A DNA stretch of 64,000 nt from KBS-83 sp051025295 (GCA_051025295.1 JBMGJV010000006.1); one strand, 5' to 3'. Counted from the first letter of the stretch, positions 54,520-64,000 are shown. Made by a program: numbers and translations. Notes: generated from the letters alone by a model not told the origin.

Positions 54520-54729
54520 ATGCAGCCCATCGTGAAAGACACCAAGAAGGACGTCGCACGCCCCGCGCATCCGGACACGCACGCCAAATCGACTCCGGAC
54601 GAGGGATCGCACGATCGCCTGAACCGGATCGCCGGTGAGATGGCCGGTCGCGGTTTGGAACGTCAGCGCAAGGATGAGGAAGGCAAAGACATCATCGTCG
54701 AGAGCGATCCGCACGGTCACAACGTGTAG
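54520..54729 (+). CDS. small hydrophilic protein, 69 residues
   Basis: A 69-residue highly charged protein starting MQPIVKDTKKDVARPAHPDT, with few hydrophobic residues and no Cys or Trp. GEMAGRGLERQRKDEEGKDIIVESDP is lysine/glutamate-rich. GAGGTG is upstream. A strong terminator follows. Such composition suggests a disordered or stress-type protein, but I do not recognise a family. Confidence 0.62.
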   Translation: MQPIVKDTKKDVARPAHPDTHAKSTPDEGSHDRLNRIAGEMAGRGLERQRKDEEGKDIIVESDPHGHNV

Positions 54730-54751
54730 CTCCCCAGGACGGCAGAAAGAG

Positions 54752-54784
54752 AAGAGCCCCGGCACACAGGCCGGGGCTCTTTGT
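54752..54784. terminator. bidirectional rho-independent terminator
   Basis: A 12-bp perfect stem (AAGAGCCCCGGC with GCCGGGGCTCTT) and a 6-nt loop. On the plus strand it ends in TTTG; on the minus strand a T-rich tract, TTCTCTTTCT, follows. It sits between the convergent 69-residue gene and sdhB and probably serves both. Confidence 0.85.
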
Positions 54785-54803
54785 CGTTACGGTTCACTGC
54801 GGA

Positions 54804-55628
54804 CTAGCCGGGGTGCGAGTCCACCTTCAGCTTCGAGCCCGTGCTCCACTCCGTCATCGGCGTCACCACGCGCACTTCGTCATCGCGCTTGCGCCAGCTG
54901 CCGCGGATGTAATCGCGGTTCATGGTCGCGATCACCTCAAGCTGAATCTCCTTTGGGCAGGCGCCGGTGCACTCACCGATGTTGGTGCAGCCGCCGAAGT
55001 TTTCGGCATTCATCTGCGCCACCATATGCCGCGCGCGGTGATCGCGCTCCGGAGCGCCCTGGGGTAGCACGCTGAGGTGAGAGATCTTCGCGCCCGTGTA
55101 GAGCGCTGCCGAGGCATTCGGGCAGGCCGCCACGCACGCGCCACACGCGATGCAGGCTGCCGCATCCATCGCGCGGTCGGCCGTCTCCTTGCTCACCGGG
55201 ATCGCATTGCCGTCCGGCGCATTGCCCGTCGAGACGGAAATGTAACCGCCCGCTGCAATGATCCGGTCGAACGCGCGCCGATCAACCACCAGGTCCTTGA
55301 TCACCGGGAAGGCCGCTGCCCGCCATGGCTCGATGATCAGCTCTTCGCCATCCTTGAAGTGCCGCATGGTGAGCTGGCAGACCGTGGTCGCCCGCTCCGG
55401 CCCGTGCGCGATGCCGTTGATCATGAACCCGCAGGAGCCGCAGATGCCCTCGCGGCAGTCGTGCTCGAACGCGATCGGTTCTTCCCCGCGCTCGATCAGC
55501 CCCTCGTTCAACACGTCCAGGCACTCGAGCATGGACATCTCGGGGTTGACGTTCTCTACCGGATACCTGACGAACTTGCCCTCGCCCTTGCGGCCTGTCT
55601 GCCGCCATACTTTCAGGGTCATTCGCAT
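54804..55628 (-). CDS. sdhB: succinate dehydrogenase iron-sulfur subunit
   Basis: SdhB, 274 residues, passes electrons from SdhA flavin to quinone. The 2Fe-2S cluster uses C58, C63, C66 and C84 (HDCREGICGSCG). The second and third clusters use C159, C162, C165, C169 (CIACGACVAACP) and C214, C220, C224 (GGCTNIGECTGACP). The sequence lacks the typical plant-type extension and is of the non-classical, type B-like class, consistent with the single long SdhC. It starts immediately after the sdhA stop. It is the last gene of sdhCAB before a bidirectional terminator. Confidence 0.96.
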   Translation of the reverse strand: MRMTLKVWRQTGRKGEGKFVRYPVENVNPEMSMLECLDVLNEGLIERGEEPIAFEHDCREGICGSCGFMINGIAHGPERATTVCQLTMRHFKDGEELIIEPWRAAAFPVIKDLVVDRRAFDRIIAAGGYISVSTGNAPDGNAIPVSKETADRAMDAAACIACGACVAACPNASAALYTGAKISHLSVLPQGAPERDHRARHMVAQMNAENFGGCTNIGECTGACPKEIQLEVIATMNRDYIRGSWRKRDDEVRVVTPMTEWSTGSKLKVDSHPG

Positions 55629-57542
<1,914 letters not shown>

Positions 57543-58232
57543 TTATCGCACCACCCCTAGCAGCACACTGATCGGAATCGAAATGTAGCCCAGCACAATC
57601 GCCACCGCGATGATCCACGCGGCGCTCTTCAGCACCGGCGTGTGGCGCGGATGATTCATGCCAAGCGACTGAAAAGCGCTCCACAGTCCATGCCGCAGGT
57701 GCAAGCCCAGCAGCACGATGGCGAAGATGTACCACGCCGAAACCCACCACACCTGAAAGCCGGAGATCACGTTGTGATATATGTCACCCTCGATGAACTG
57801 TGACCCGGGGTGGATGTAGCCGGCTGTGAAGTGCAGCAGGTGGAAGATGATGAACGCGAGCACGATCGGCCCGCTCCAGTACATCGTGCGTGACGCGTAC
57901 GAGGACGCGATCGCCTTCTTTGCCGAGTAGCCCACCGGACGCGCACGCTTTTTCGCGAGCGCCAGTTGCACCGTCGCCAGGATATGCAGACCCACGCAGA
58001 GCAGCAGGATGAGGCGCACCGGCCACAGCAACTCGCCCAGGTTGTGCAGCAGCTTGCCGTAGGTGTTCAGCTTTTCCGGGCCCTCGAAGACCTGCAGATT
58101 GCCCGCCAGGTGGCCCACCACGAAGACGAACAGCACCGCCCCGGTCACCGCCATCACGGCTTTCTTGCCGTTCGTCGAGCCCCAGAAGCTCGGGGTCTTC
58201 ACCTTCATCAGTTCGACCGCTGCCGTACTCAT
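57543..58232 (-). CDS. sdhC: succinate dehydrogenase cytochrome b subunit (single, di-haem type)
   Basis: A 229-residue membrane anchor with five helices. Candidate haem-ligand histidines: VFVVGHLAGN, LLCVGLHILATV, IIFHLLHFTAG and LLGLHLRHGLW. A single long SdhC without SdhD, placed before sdhA, is typical of type B enzymes with two haem b groups. It reduces menaquinone or another quinone in the membrane. A 294-nt upstream gap holds a candidate promoter at 58378-58407. The three sdh genes are spaced by 0-1 nt. Confidence 0.95.
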   Translation of the reverse strand: MSTAAVELMKVKTPSFWGSTNGKKAVMAVTGAVLFVFVVGHLAGNLQVFEGPEKLNTYGKLLHNLGELLWPVRLILLLCVGLHILATVQLALAKKRARPVGYSAKKAIASSYASRTMYWSGPIVLAFIIFHLLHFTAGYIHPGSQFIEGDIYHNVISGFQVWWVSAWYIFAIVLLGLHLRHGLWSAFQSLGMNHPRHTPVLKSAAWIIAVAIVLGYISIPISVLLGVVR

Positions 58233-58377
58233 CGAGTGCCGCCTTCCTTCATCGATCCCGCCGTCACTCCCACGCCGATCTCATGCGCACACACGTCTGC
58301 TCGGTCGCCCGTTGCGCAACCGGTGCTCGTTGTCACATGCAGAGGATCGGCAGATCGGAGTGGGAATGCCACTCTTT

Positions 58378-58407
58378 AGTATCGAGGGGTCATCAAAGCA
58401 GCGTCAA
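58378..58407 (-). promoter_or_regulatory. candidate sigma-70-type promoter of sdhCAB
   Basis: Read on the minus strand, TTGACG (58402-58407) and GATACT (58378-58383) are 18 nt apart, matching five of six and four of six consensus bases. The implied leader is about 140 nt. The rest of the 58233-58526 gap holds no gene I can support; a 15-nt inverted repeat GTGCTCG-G-CGAGCAC lies at 58485-58499. Confidence 0.4.
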
Positions 58408-58526
58408 GGCAGGAGCCTCAACAGTTTGCGCCCCTTCGTAACAGCCGCTCGTCAGCGTAAGTCCGATCGTTCTGGCGTCGCGCTGTGCTCGGCGAGCACG
58501 ATGCAGTCCCTCGCGCTCGCATGACG

Positions 58527-59165
58527 TCACTCCATCGCCTTCAGCAACGTCACCAGCGCGCGTCCACGATGGCTGAGCCGCTGCTTGGTCGCGAGGTCGA
58601 CCTCCGCCATCGTGAGGCCCAGCTCCGGCAGCCAGAACAGCGGGTCGTAGCCGAAGCCGCCGCTGCCGCGCGCCTCGGGGCGGATCTGCCCCTCGACCGC
58701 GCCCTCGGCCACGCGCAGCACGATGCCATCGCGCGCCACGGCCAGTGCACACCGATACCGCGCCGCCCAGAGTGCGCTGGGGGCGCAGGCGCTCAGCCGC
58801 TCCAGCAGGTACGCGTTGTTGCGCGTAGCCACTGTGTCCCACTCGTTTCCATAGCACGCGTCGTCTGCAAAACGCGCGGACCGTACCCCCGGCTCGCCGT
58901 CGAGCGCATCCACTTCGAGCCCCGAATCATCCGCAAGCACCAGCAGCCCGGGCTGCACATGGCTGTAGGCCAGCGCCTTCTGCCGTGCGTTCGCCTCAAA
59001 GGTCGCGCCATCCTCCGCCGGTGGAGGCACGTCGCGCAGTCCGGGCAGCTCCAGCAGTTCAACGTCGAAGACCTCAGCCGCCGCACGGAAATCGCGCAGC
59101 TTGCCTGCATTCGAGCTCGCGACGTACAGCGCTCCTGCGTAAAGGCCGCCTCCGGTCGCGCTCAC
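58527..59165 (-). CDS. rdgB: non-canonical purine NTP pyrophosphatase (RdgB/HAM1)
   Basis: RdgB hydrolyses dITP, ITP and XTP to monophosphates, keeping deaminated purines out of DNA. It is 212 residues. Start LYVASSNAGKLRDF matches the TxNxxK nucleotide motif in degenerate form. LADDSGLEVDALDGEPGVRSARFA and GSGGFGYDPLFWLPELGLTMAEV are diagnostic. It overlaps the permease gene (59162) by 4 nt upstream. The 294-nt gap before sdhC suggests it is the end of its own transcript. Confidence 0.94.
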   Translation of the reverse strand: MSATGGGLYAGALYVASSNAGKLRDFRAAAEVFDVELLELPGLRDVPPPAEDGATFEANARQKALAYSHVQPGLLVLADDSGLEVDALDGEPGVRSARFADDACYGNEWDTVATRNNAYLLERLSACAPSALWAARYRCALAVARDGIVLRVAEGAVEGQIRPEARGSGGFGYDPLFWLPELGLTMAEVDLATKQRLSHRGRALVTLLKAME

Positions 59166-60352
59166 GCCGCGTGACCGGACTCGTGGCCGTGTCCCTCGTG
59201 CATCGCATGCTCATCCATCGGCTCATCCATGTGCCGCAGCATACCCGCTCCGCCGGAGCGCAGGAAGCGCGCTACCAGCACCGCCGCAAGCGCGAGAAAG
59301 ATGATGTTCAGCACTGCCGTATGGTCCCAGCGAAAGCTGTCCTGCATCGCCATGCTGCTGCCATGAGCGCGTGGCGTCAGGTGCAGCGCGGCGAAGATGC
59401 CCTCGACGGCCAGGGCCGCTCCCGCCATCGCCACGTAGTAGAGCGCAAGCAGCGTCAGCGCCATGTGCCAGCCGTAGTACTTGCGATGGATGTTCACGAT
59501 TGGCAGGATGATCAGATCGCCGAACAGAAAGGCGACCACGCCGCCAAAGCTGAGTCCGTGCTGCCACAGCACGGCCGCCAGCGGTACATTTCCCACCGAG
59601 CACACAAACGACACCAGCGCCACCAGTGGCCCGGCCAGCGGCCCCCACCAGCGCGCCAGTGCCGGGTGGCCGACCAGGAAGAAGTGCTGCCAGAAGCTCG
59701 CCGGCACCCAGGCCGCAATGCACCCGGACAGCACCAGCCCGAGCACGATATCGCCCAGCACAGCGGCCCACTCCATCACGAAGATGTTGCTGATCGCGGT
59801 GAATGCCTCGGGTGAGCGCAGCCGCTGCTGCCAGGTGGCGCCCTTGGCGCTCATGTCCATCGCCGCGTGCCCCTCCATGCGGCCCAGCACGCCACGCTCG
59901 GCCTGCTGTCGTGCCGCATCGACCATGCGCCGCCGCACCACCGCGCCCATCATCAGCGCCAGCAGCACAATCATGATCGGACCGCCGACAAACTCCGCGA
60001 CCGCGAAGCGCCAGCCCAGCAGCACCAGCAATGTCAGGCCGAGCTCGAACACCAGGTTGGTCGACGCAAACTCGAACGCCATCGCCGCGCGGAAGTCCGC
60101 GCCCTTGCGAAACAGCGTGCGAGCCAGCGCCACCGCTGCGTAGGAACACGACGACGACGCTGCGCCCAGCCCCGAGGCGATTGCGAGGCTGCGTGGGCCA
60201 CTATCCGGCATCAGCTTTGCGACACGCTCGCGCGACACCGTAGCCTGCACGACTGCGGAGAGTGCAAAGCCGAGTACCAGCGCCCACAGCATCTGCCAGC
60301 CCATCAGGGCGGCCATCTCAAGCGCATGCCCGATCGCGTGAAGAATGCTCAT
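59162..60352 (-). CDS. ArsP-like permease with His/Met-rich tail
   Basis: A 396-residue membrane protein of the COG0701/ArsP_1 permease family, with about eight to ten helices. Family blocks: GLGAASSSCSYAAVALARTLFRKGADFRAAMAFEFASTNLVFELG (conserved Cys) and FVCSVGNVPLAAVLWQHG (second Cys). The C-terminus (about 372-396) is rich in His and Met (MDEPMDEHAMHEGHGHES), suggesting metal binding. ArsP exports trivalent organoarsenicals; the substrate here is unknown, and copper or other soft metals are possible. It overlaps rdgB downstream and follows the glycosylase gene by 6 nt. Confidence 0.82.
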   Translation of the reverse strand: MSILHAIGHALEMAALMGWQMLWALVLGFALSAVVQATVSRERVAKLMPDSGPRSLAIASGLGAASSSCSYAAVALARTLFRKGADFRAAMAFEFASTNLVFELGLTLLVLLGWRFAVAEFVGGPIMIVLLALMMGAVVRRRMVDAARQQAERGVLGRMEGHAAMDMSAKGATWQQRLRSPEAFTAISNIFVMEWAAVLGDIVLGLVLSGCIAAWVPASFWQHFFLVGHPALARWWGPLAGPLVALVSFVCSVGNVPLAAVLWQHGLSFGGVVAFLFGDLIILPIVNIHRKYYGWHMALTLLALYYVAMAGAALAVEGIFAALHLTPRAHGSSMAMQDSFRWDHTAVLNIIFLALAAVLVARFLRSGGAGMLRHMDEPMDEHAMHEGHGHESGHAA

Positions 60353-60358
60353 ATTGAT

Positions 60359-61171
60359 CTAGATGCGCTCATGCTCTACGAGCGTTTCGTTCATTGAACC
60401 GATACGCAACGGGGCAGGGAACGAGGCCAGCGGGCAGCCTGCACAACGCGGCCTGGGGCCGCAGTGCTCCTTCCCGACCATCACAATCAGCGCATGAAAT
60501 TCACTTGCGTGCGCCACGCTTGCATGGCCGCGTTCCTCGCCGAACGCACGCCACGCAAGCTGCTGTAACTCGTCGTACGTTGCCCGCTCGGGCGCCAGCC
60601 CATGCCGCACCGCGACGCGCCGCAGATACTCATCCACCACCATCGCCGGCTGGCCAAGTGCGTACAGCAGGATGGCATCTGCCGTCTCGGGACCGACGCC
60701 GGGCAACGCCAGCAGCTTGGGCCGCAGCGTCTCCATCGGCATGGCCGCGAGCCGCGCCAGCGAACCCTCCGCCTCCGCAAACAGGAAGCCGAGAAACGCA
60801 CGCACCGCCACCGTCTTCCGCACCATGTAGCCGGACGGCCTCAGCAGAGTTCGCAACTCGTCCTCCGGCCTCGCGAGCAGCTTTGCCGCGACCTCTCGCT
60901 GGTCGGCATCGCTCGCCGAGCGCGGCAGCAGACTATGCATGCGCAGATTCTCGAGCGAACGCTCAACCCCGCGCCACGACGTGTTCTGCGTCAGGTACGC
61001 GCCGATCACCACTTCGAGCGGCGTCTCTGCCGGCCACCAGTGCTGCGGCCCGTACGCTGCCGCGAGCTGCTCGTACAACTCGCGTAGCCGGCGTGCCAGC
61101 CGCGTGCTCTCGGCAGAGGGTTGCTCCGGGGCAGAGTGCTTGCTCGGGGTAGACGATGTGCGGCGGGGCAT
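60359..61171 (-). CDS. HhH-GPD DNA glycosylase (MagIII/endonuclease III-like)
   Basis: A 270-residue base-excision protein. The start at 61171 was chosen because the conserved fold begins soon after; an open frame to 61288 adds a weak leader. Helix-hairpin-helix LPGVGPETADAILLYA (156-171), catalytic Asp 180 in VVDEYLRR and YLTQNTSWRGVE in the first domain match the MagIII group, which lacks the catalytic Lys of endonuclease III. Only three cysteines remain in the Fe-S loop (C237, C243, C246; CGPRPRCAGCPL), so the usual four-Cys cluster is incomplete. Divergent from yjbQ, with a palindrome between. Confidence 0.84.
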   Translation of the reverse strand: MPRRTSSTPSKHSAPEQPSAESTRLARRLRELYEQLAAAYGPQHWWPAETPLEVVIGAYLTQNTSWRGVERSLENLRMHSLLPRSASDADQREVAAKLLARPEDELRTLLRPSGYMVRKTVAVRAFLGFLFAEAEGSLARLAAMPMETLRPKLLALPGVGPETADAILLYALGQPAMVVDEYLRRVAVRHGLAPERATYDELQQLAWRAFGEERGHASVAHASEFHALIVMVGKEHCGPRPRCAGCPLASFPAPLRIGSMNETLVEHERI

Positions 61172-61172
61172 C

Positions 61173-61187
61173 TGATCTATTAGATCA
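61173..61187. promoter_or_regulatory. 15-bp palindrome in divergent glycosylase-yjbQ promoter region
   Basis: TGATCTA-T-TAGATCA is a perfect inverted repeat, AT-rich in GC-rich DNA, located 1 nt before the glycosylase start in the 64-nt gap shared with yjbQ. It could be an operator for either gene. Confidence 0.5.
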
Positions 61188-61235
61188 AGCAAACACACAG
61201 TTGGACCAAGCCACACGCAAGCGAGGACGAACGCC

Positions 61236-61706
61236 ATGCCCAAAGCATCCATCACGCGCACCAGCTCCGCCGGCTGGCGCAGCCACACCCGCTATCTCGA
61301 GATGCACACGCGCCAGCGTTACGAGATGGTGCACATCACCGACGAGGTCGATCGCATCGTGCGCGAAAGCGGCGTCGATGACGGCCTCTGCTTCGTCTCG
61401 CCCATGCACATCACGGCGGCCATCTACGTCAACGACAACGAGAGCGGACTCATCCATGACGTCTCGGAGTGGCTCGAGCAGCTCGCCCCCGCGCGCCCGG
61501 AGTATCGCCACCACCAGACCGGCGAGGACAATGCCGATGCGCACCTGAAAGCGCTGCTCCTGCACCATGAGACGACGCTGCCCGTCACCGGCGGCCGGCT
61601 GGACCTCGGCACCTGGCAGCGCATCTTCTATGCAGAGTTCGACGGACAGCGCACCAAGCGCGTCATCGTCAAGGTGCTTGGCCTCGCTTCGACCAGCGAA
61701 AAGTAA
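61236..61706 (+). CDS. yjbQ: YjbQ-family protein (secondary thiamine-phosphate synthase type)
   Basis: A 156-residue protein of the UPF0047/YjbQ family. Diagnostic blocks: FVSPMHITAAIYVNDNESGLIHDV and HHQTGEDNADAHLKALLLHHETTLPVTGGRLDLGTWQRIFYAEFDG. The paired His are metal-like and conserved. Enterobacterial YjbQ can replace ThiE when overproduced, but the true role is unsettled. The frame and length are standard. It shares an intergenic region with the glycosylase gene and precedes the flagellin promoter. Confidence 0.92.
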   Translation: MPKASITRTSSAGWRSHTRYLEMHTRQRYEMVHITDEVDRIVRESGVDDGLCFVSPMHITAAIYVNDNESGLIHDVSEWLEQLAPARPEYRHHQTGEDNADAHLKALLLHHETTLPVTGGRLDLGTWQRIFYAEFDGQRTKRVIVKVLGLASTSEK

Positions 61707-61736
61707 CCGCGCCGGCACATTCTCCGGCATCACCCG

Positions 61737-61763
61737 TAAAGTTACCTCGACCCCTGCCGATAA
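61737..61763 (+). promoter_or_regulatory. sigma-28 (FliA) flagellin promoter
   Basis: TAAAGTTA at 61737-61744, an 11-nt spacer, and GCCGATAA at 61756-61763. The consensus is TAAAGTTT-N11-GCCGATAA, so 15 of 16 bases match with exact spacing. It lies about 125 nt before the flagellin ATG and shows that this gene is a late flagellar gene under the flagellar sigma factor. Confidence 0.93.
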
Positions 61764-61888
61764 AACGTCCAGCTAGAGAGAGCAGCTTCAGGTAGACCGG
61801 AGGCGCTCAGGCTCTAGAGACTGCGGCTTCCGTCTCACGGACTCACGTGAGCGGGGCCACGAACTTCGCATCGACAGGAGCCGACGCT

Positions 61889-62791
61889 ATGGCACTAGGT
61901 GTACTGAACAACATCTCCGCAACCTACGCTGCAAACAACCTGAGCAACACGCAGTCCAGCCTGCAGAACGTGCTCACGCAGCTTTCTTCCGGTTCGCGCA
62001 TCAACTCCGGCGCGGACGACGCGGCCGGCCTCTCCCTGGCCAACGGCTTGCAGGCCAACCAGTCGGCGCTGACCCAGTCGGCTGCCAACGTGAAGCTCGG
62101 CGCCGGTCTGCTGCAAACCGCGGACGGAGCCCTGTCGCAGGTCAACAACCTGCTGAATCGCGCGGTCACGCTGGCCACCGAAGCGGGCAACGGCACACTC
62201 AACAGCTCGCAGGATTCGGCAGCCAACCAGGAGTACCAGTCGATCCTCGCCGAAATCAACAACATCGGCGCGACCACGACCTACAACGGTCAGGCTGTGT
62301 TCGGCAGCACCACGTCCATCTACACCAGCGATGGCACCGCGACCGGCACGTCGGTCGATACGCTGTCTATCTCTGCACTTTCGAGCACCAAGGTGGGCGA
62401 TGCCAACGGCGCCATCTCCTACACTGCTGCCGCGGGCACCACGCCGGGCACCATCTCCTACGCGGCGGGTACCAGCACGGATCTCTCCGCCACGAATTTG
62501 ACGTCCAGCGCCAATGCGCAAGCCGCTCTCACCGCAATCGGCAGCGCGATCAGCAACATCGCCGGGCAGCGCGGCTACCTCGGTTCGCAGATCAACACAC
62601 TGAACGCCATCTCGGGTGTTGAGACCACACAGAGCGAGAACCTGGCCTCGGCCGAGAACTCGATCCTCGCAACCGATTACACCAAGGCCACTTCAGAGCT
62701 GTCGAAGTTTCAGATCCTGACCCAGACCGGTATCAGCGCTCTGGCGCAGGCCAACAGCACGCAGCAGGCCGTCACTAAGCTTCTCCAGTAG
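61889..62791 (+). CDS. fliC: flagellin
   Basis: A 300-residue flagellin, the filament subunit exported by the flagellar type III apparatus. The ATG at 61889 has AGGAG 8 nt upstream; an in-frame start at 61847 lacks support. The conserved N-terminus (ANNLSNTQSSLQNVLTQLSSGSRINSGADDAAGLSLA) and C-terminus (ETTQSENLASAENSILATDYTKATSELSKFQILTQTGISALAQAN) form the D0/D1 coiled coils. The central variable domain is short and Thr/Ser/Ala-rich (about 145-215), making a compact filament. It is preceded by a sigma-28 promoter and followed by two hairpins. Confidence 0.96.
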   Translation: MALGVLNNISATYAANNLSNTQSSLQNVLTQLSSGSRINSGADDAAGLSLANGLQANQSALTQSAANVKLGAGLLQTADGALSQVNNLLNRAVTLATEAGNGTLNSSQDSAANQEYQSILAEINNIGATTTYNGQAVFGSTTSIYTSDGTATGTSVDTLSISALSSTKVGDANGAISYTAAAGTTPGTISYAAGTSTDLSATNLTSSANAQAALTAIGSAISNIAGQRGYLGSQINTLNAISGVETTQSENLASAENSILATDYTKATSELSKFQILTQTGISALAQANSTQQAVTKLLQ

Positions 62792-62797
62792 TCCCTG

Positions 62798-62829
62798 CCG
62801 CGCGGGTGCTTGCCTCCCGGCCCGCGCGG
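62798..62829 (+). repeat. 9-bp hairpin after flagellin
   Basis: CCGCGCGGG and CCCGCGCGG pair across a 14-nt loop, starting 6 nt after the flagellin stop. There is no T-run, so it may protect the mRNA 3' end upstream of the true terminator at 62857. Confidence 0.5.
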
Positions 62830-62856
62830 TTCCCCACAACCCTCCATCCTGATTTC

Positions 62857-62893
62857 CGCGGGCGGTACCGAGCGAACCGCCCGCGCTTTTTTT
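62857..62893 (+). terminator. rho-independent terminator between flagellin and fliD
   Basis: A 10-bp stem (CGCGGGCGGT with ACCGCCCGCG) with a 9-nt loop, followed one base later by seven Ts at 62887-62893. It is the clearest terminator in the window and should stop most flagellin transcripts before fliD. Confidence 0.9.
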
Positions 62894-62920
62894 CGCTCAA
62901 ATGCACTCGGGGAGCACTCC

Positions 62921-64000
62921 ATGGGAACCATCGGGCTTAGCTTCGGCTCACCCACCAGCGGCCAGGGCTTCGACGTCGCCAGCACGGTGACACAGATCGT
63001 CACGCAGATCCAGAACACCGAGGCGCCGTACAAAACGCAACTCGCAGCGTATCAAAAGCAGGACACCGTCATCTCCAGCCTCGGCGGTCTGCTATCCACG
63101 CTGTCAAATGACCTCACGTCCCTGACCGACGTCACCGGTGTTCTCTCCGGCAAGCAGGGATCGAGCTCGAACAACAGCGCCGTCGCCCTGCTCTCGGCGA
63201 CCTCAGACGCAAGCGCAGGCAGCCACTCTGTCTCCGTTCAGCAGCTCGCGCTGAGCTCGACCTACGCGTCTTCTTCGATTGCGCGTGCGGATTCCCTCAG
63301 CGGAACGCTCACACTGCACGTTGGCACCGGCGCAGCGCAGAGCATCACTGTCGATTCCAACAACAACACACTGGCAGGGCTGGCATCGACCATCAACCGG
63401 GCCGGCATCGGCGTCTCCGCCAGCATCGTCACTGACGCAACGGGCTCGCGGCTCAGCCTGATCAGCCAGACCAGCGGCAGCGCCGGACAGGTCACGATCG
63501 ATAGCAGTGCATTGACGGACGTGACGACCGGCGCAGCCCTCACGCTCACTGCCGGTCAAGCCGGTCAGGATGCGCTGCTCACTGTCGACGGCGTATCGAT
63601 CACCAGTGGGACCAATACGCTCACGAACGTGATCCAGGGCGTGACCATTCAGGTGCTCTCGACGACAAGTAGTCCTGCGCAGTTGCAGATCGACAACGAC
63701 ACTCAGTCCGTCATCAGCGCGGTCTCGGCTTTCGTCAAGGACTACAACGCCGTCATCAGCGCGCTCTCTGCACAGGAGGGCAAGGACAGCACCGGTGCAG
63801 CTCAGCCACTCTTTGGCTCACCCCTGATCTCTTCGCTGCAGCAGACGCTCGCGGGCGCCCTTACCGCGCAGGCGGGCACCTCGCTCTCGACCGTCAGTCA
63901 GATCGGGATCTCGTTCAATAACGATGGCACGCTCAGGCTGAATAGCGACCAGCTCAGCACGGTGCTCGATAACAACTTCGCCGGGGTGCAGGCTTTTTTT
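62921..64000 (+). CDS. fliD: flagellar hook-associated protein 2 (filament cap), 3' end outside window
   Basis: 360 codons of an open frame running off the window. The ATG at 62921 has GGGGAG 6 nt upstream. The N-terminal FliD block (SGQGFDVASTVTQIVTQIQNTEAPYKTQLAAYQKQDTVIS) predicts coiled coil. The middle carries GVTIQVLSTTSSPAQLQIDND and KDYNAVISALSAQEGKD, typical of FliD. The protein is Ser/Thr-rich and lacks Cys. It caps the filament and guides flagellin assembly. The frame has no stop before 64000, so the end is unknown. Confidence 0.9.
   Translation, partial: MGTIGLSFGSPTSGQGFDVASTVTQIVTQIQNTEAPYKTQLAAYQKQDTVISSLGGLLSTLSNDLTSLTDVTGVLSGKQGSSSNNSAVALLSATSDASAGSHSVSVQQLALSSTYASSSIARADSLSGTLTLHVGTGAAQSITVDSNNNTLAGLASTINRAGIGVSASIVTDATGSRLSLISQTSGSAGQVTIDSSALTDVTTGAALTLTAGQAGQDALLTVDGVSITSGTNTLTNVIQGVTIQVLSTTSSPAQLQIDNDTQSVISAVSAFVKDYNAVISALSAQEGKDSTGAAQPLFGSPLISSLQQTLAGALTAQAGTSLSTVSQIGISFNNDGTLRLNSDQLSTVLDNNFAGVQAFF

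Noticed and set aside
63989..64000. Seven Ts at the very end of the window as a terminator.
   Set aside because: They are in the reading frame of fliD (Phe codons) and no hairpin precedes them.

Overview
The window looks like chromosomal DNA of an acidobacterium, probably Terriglobia/Acidobacteriaceae. The evidence is high-GC coding with strong codon bias, five full or partial permeases of the acidobacterial duplicated-orphan-permease (ADOP) type, a three-gene sdhCAB, and a flagellin preceded by a near-perfect sigma-28 promoter. About 60 protein genes are supported. I saw no tRNA, rRNA, CRISPR array, insertion sequence or prophage.

Region 1 (1-13417, +) is one tightly coupled operon: four ADOP permeases in tandem (the first cut by the window edge), an ABC ATPase, a TolC-like outer-membrane protein and an NtrC-type response regulator. 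Region 2 (13591-23076, +) is a respiratory cassette: a PQQ alcohol dehydrogenase with the four-residue metal set of lanthanide XoxF enzymes, a XoxJ-like periplasmic protein, a c-type cytochrome, a caa3-type oxidase (subunits II, I, III and a small membrane protein), the assembly factor CtaG, a second cytochrome c, and a channel-like membrane protein without a K+ selectivity filter. An NtrB-like histidine kinase follows at 23149-24714. It is the likely partner of the regulator at 11984, so the cassette appears to sit inside an efflux/two-component module.

Region 3 (24745-47469) is mostly housekeeping and small operons. It holds an alpha/beta hydrolase, Nudix and nitroreductase genes, an STN-like secreted protein, uvrA, a CPBP protease overlapping pyrE, purB-ubiX, and a minus-strand group encoding pyruvoyl arginine decarboxylase, N-carbamoylputrescine amidase, agmatine deiminase, TadA and a glutaredoxin. 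That group gives a complete arginine-to-putrescine route. Then come a CgeB-like protein, a Sco protein, an epoxide hydrolase, a lone ADOP permease, an exported Gfo/Idh oxidoreductase and a lower-GC orphan.

Region 4 (47601-64000) holds icd-mdh, two adjacent cyclophilins (one cytoplasmic, one exported), several small proteins, a racemase-fold protein without its catalytic cysteines, a dipeptidase, sdhCAB, rdgB, an ArsP-like permease, a HhH DNA glycosylase, YjbQ, flagellin and the start of fliD. TCA-cycle genes (icd, mdh, sdh) and the respiratory cassette show an aerobic, respiring, motile bacterium that may oxidise alcohols in the periplasm.

Most starts were placed by ribosome-binding site, 4-nt overlaps and domain onset. 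Long antisense reading frames, common in this GC-rich DNA, were discarded.
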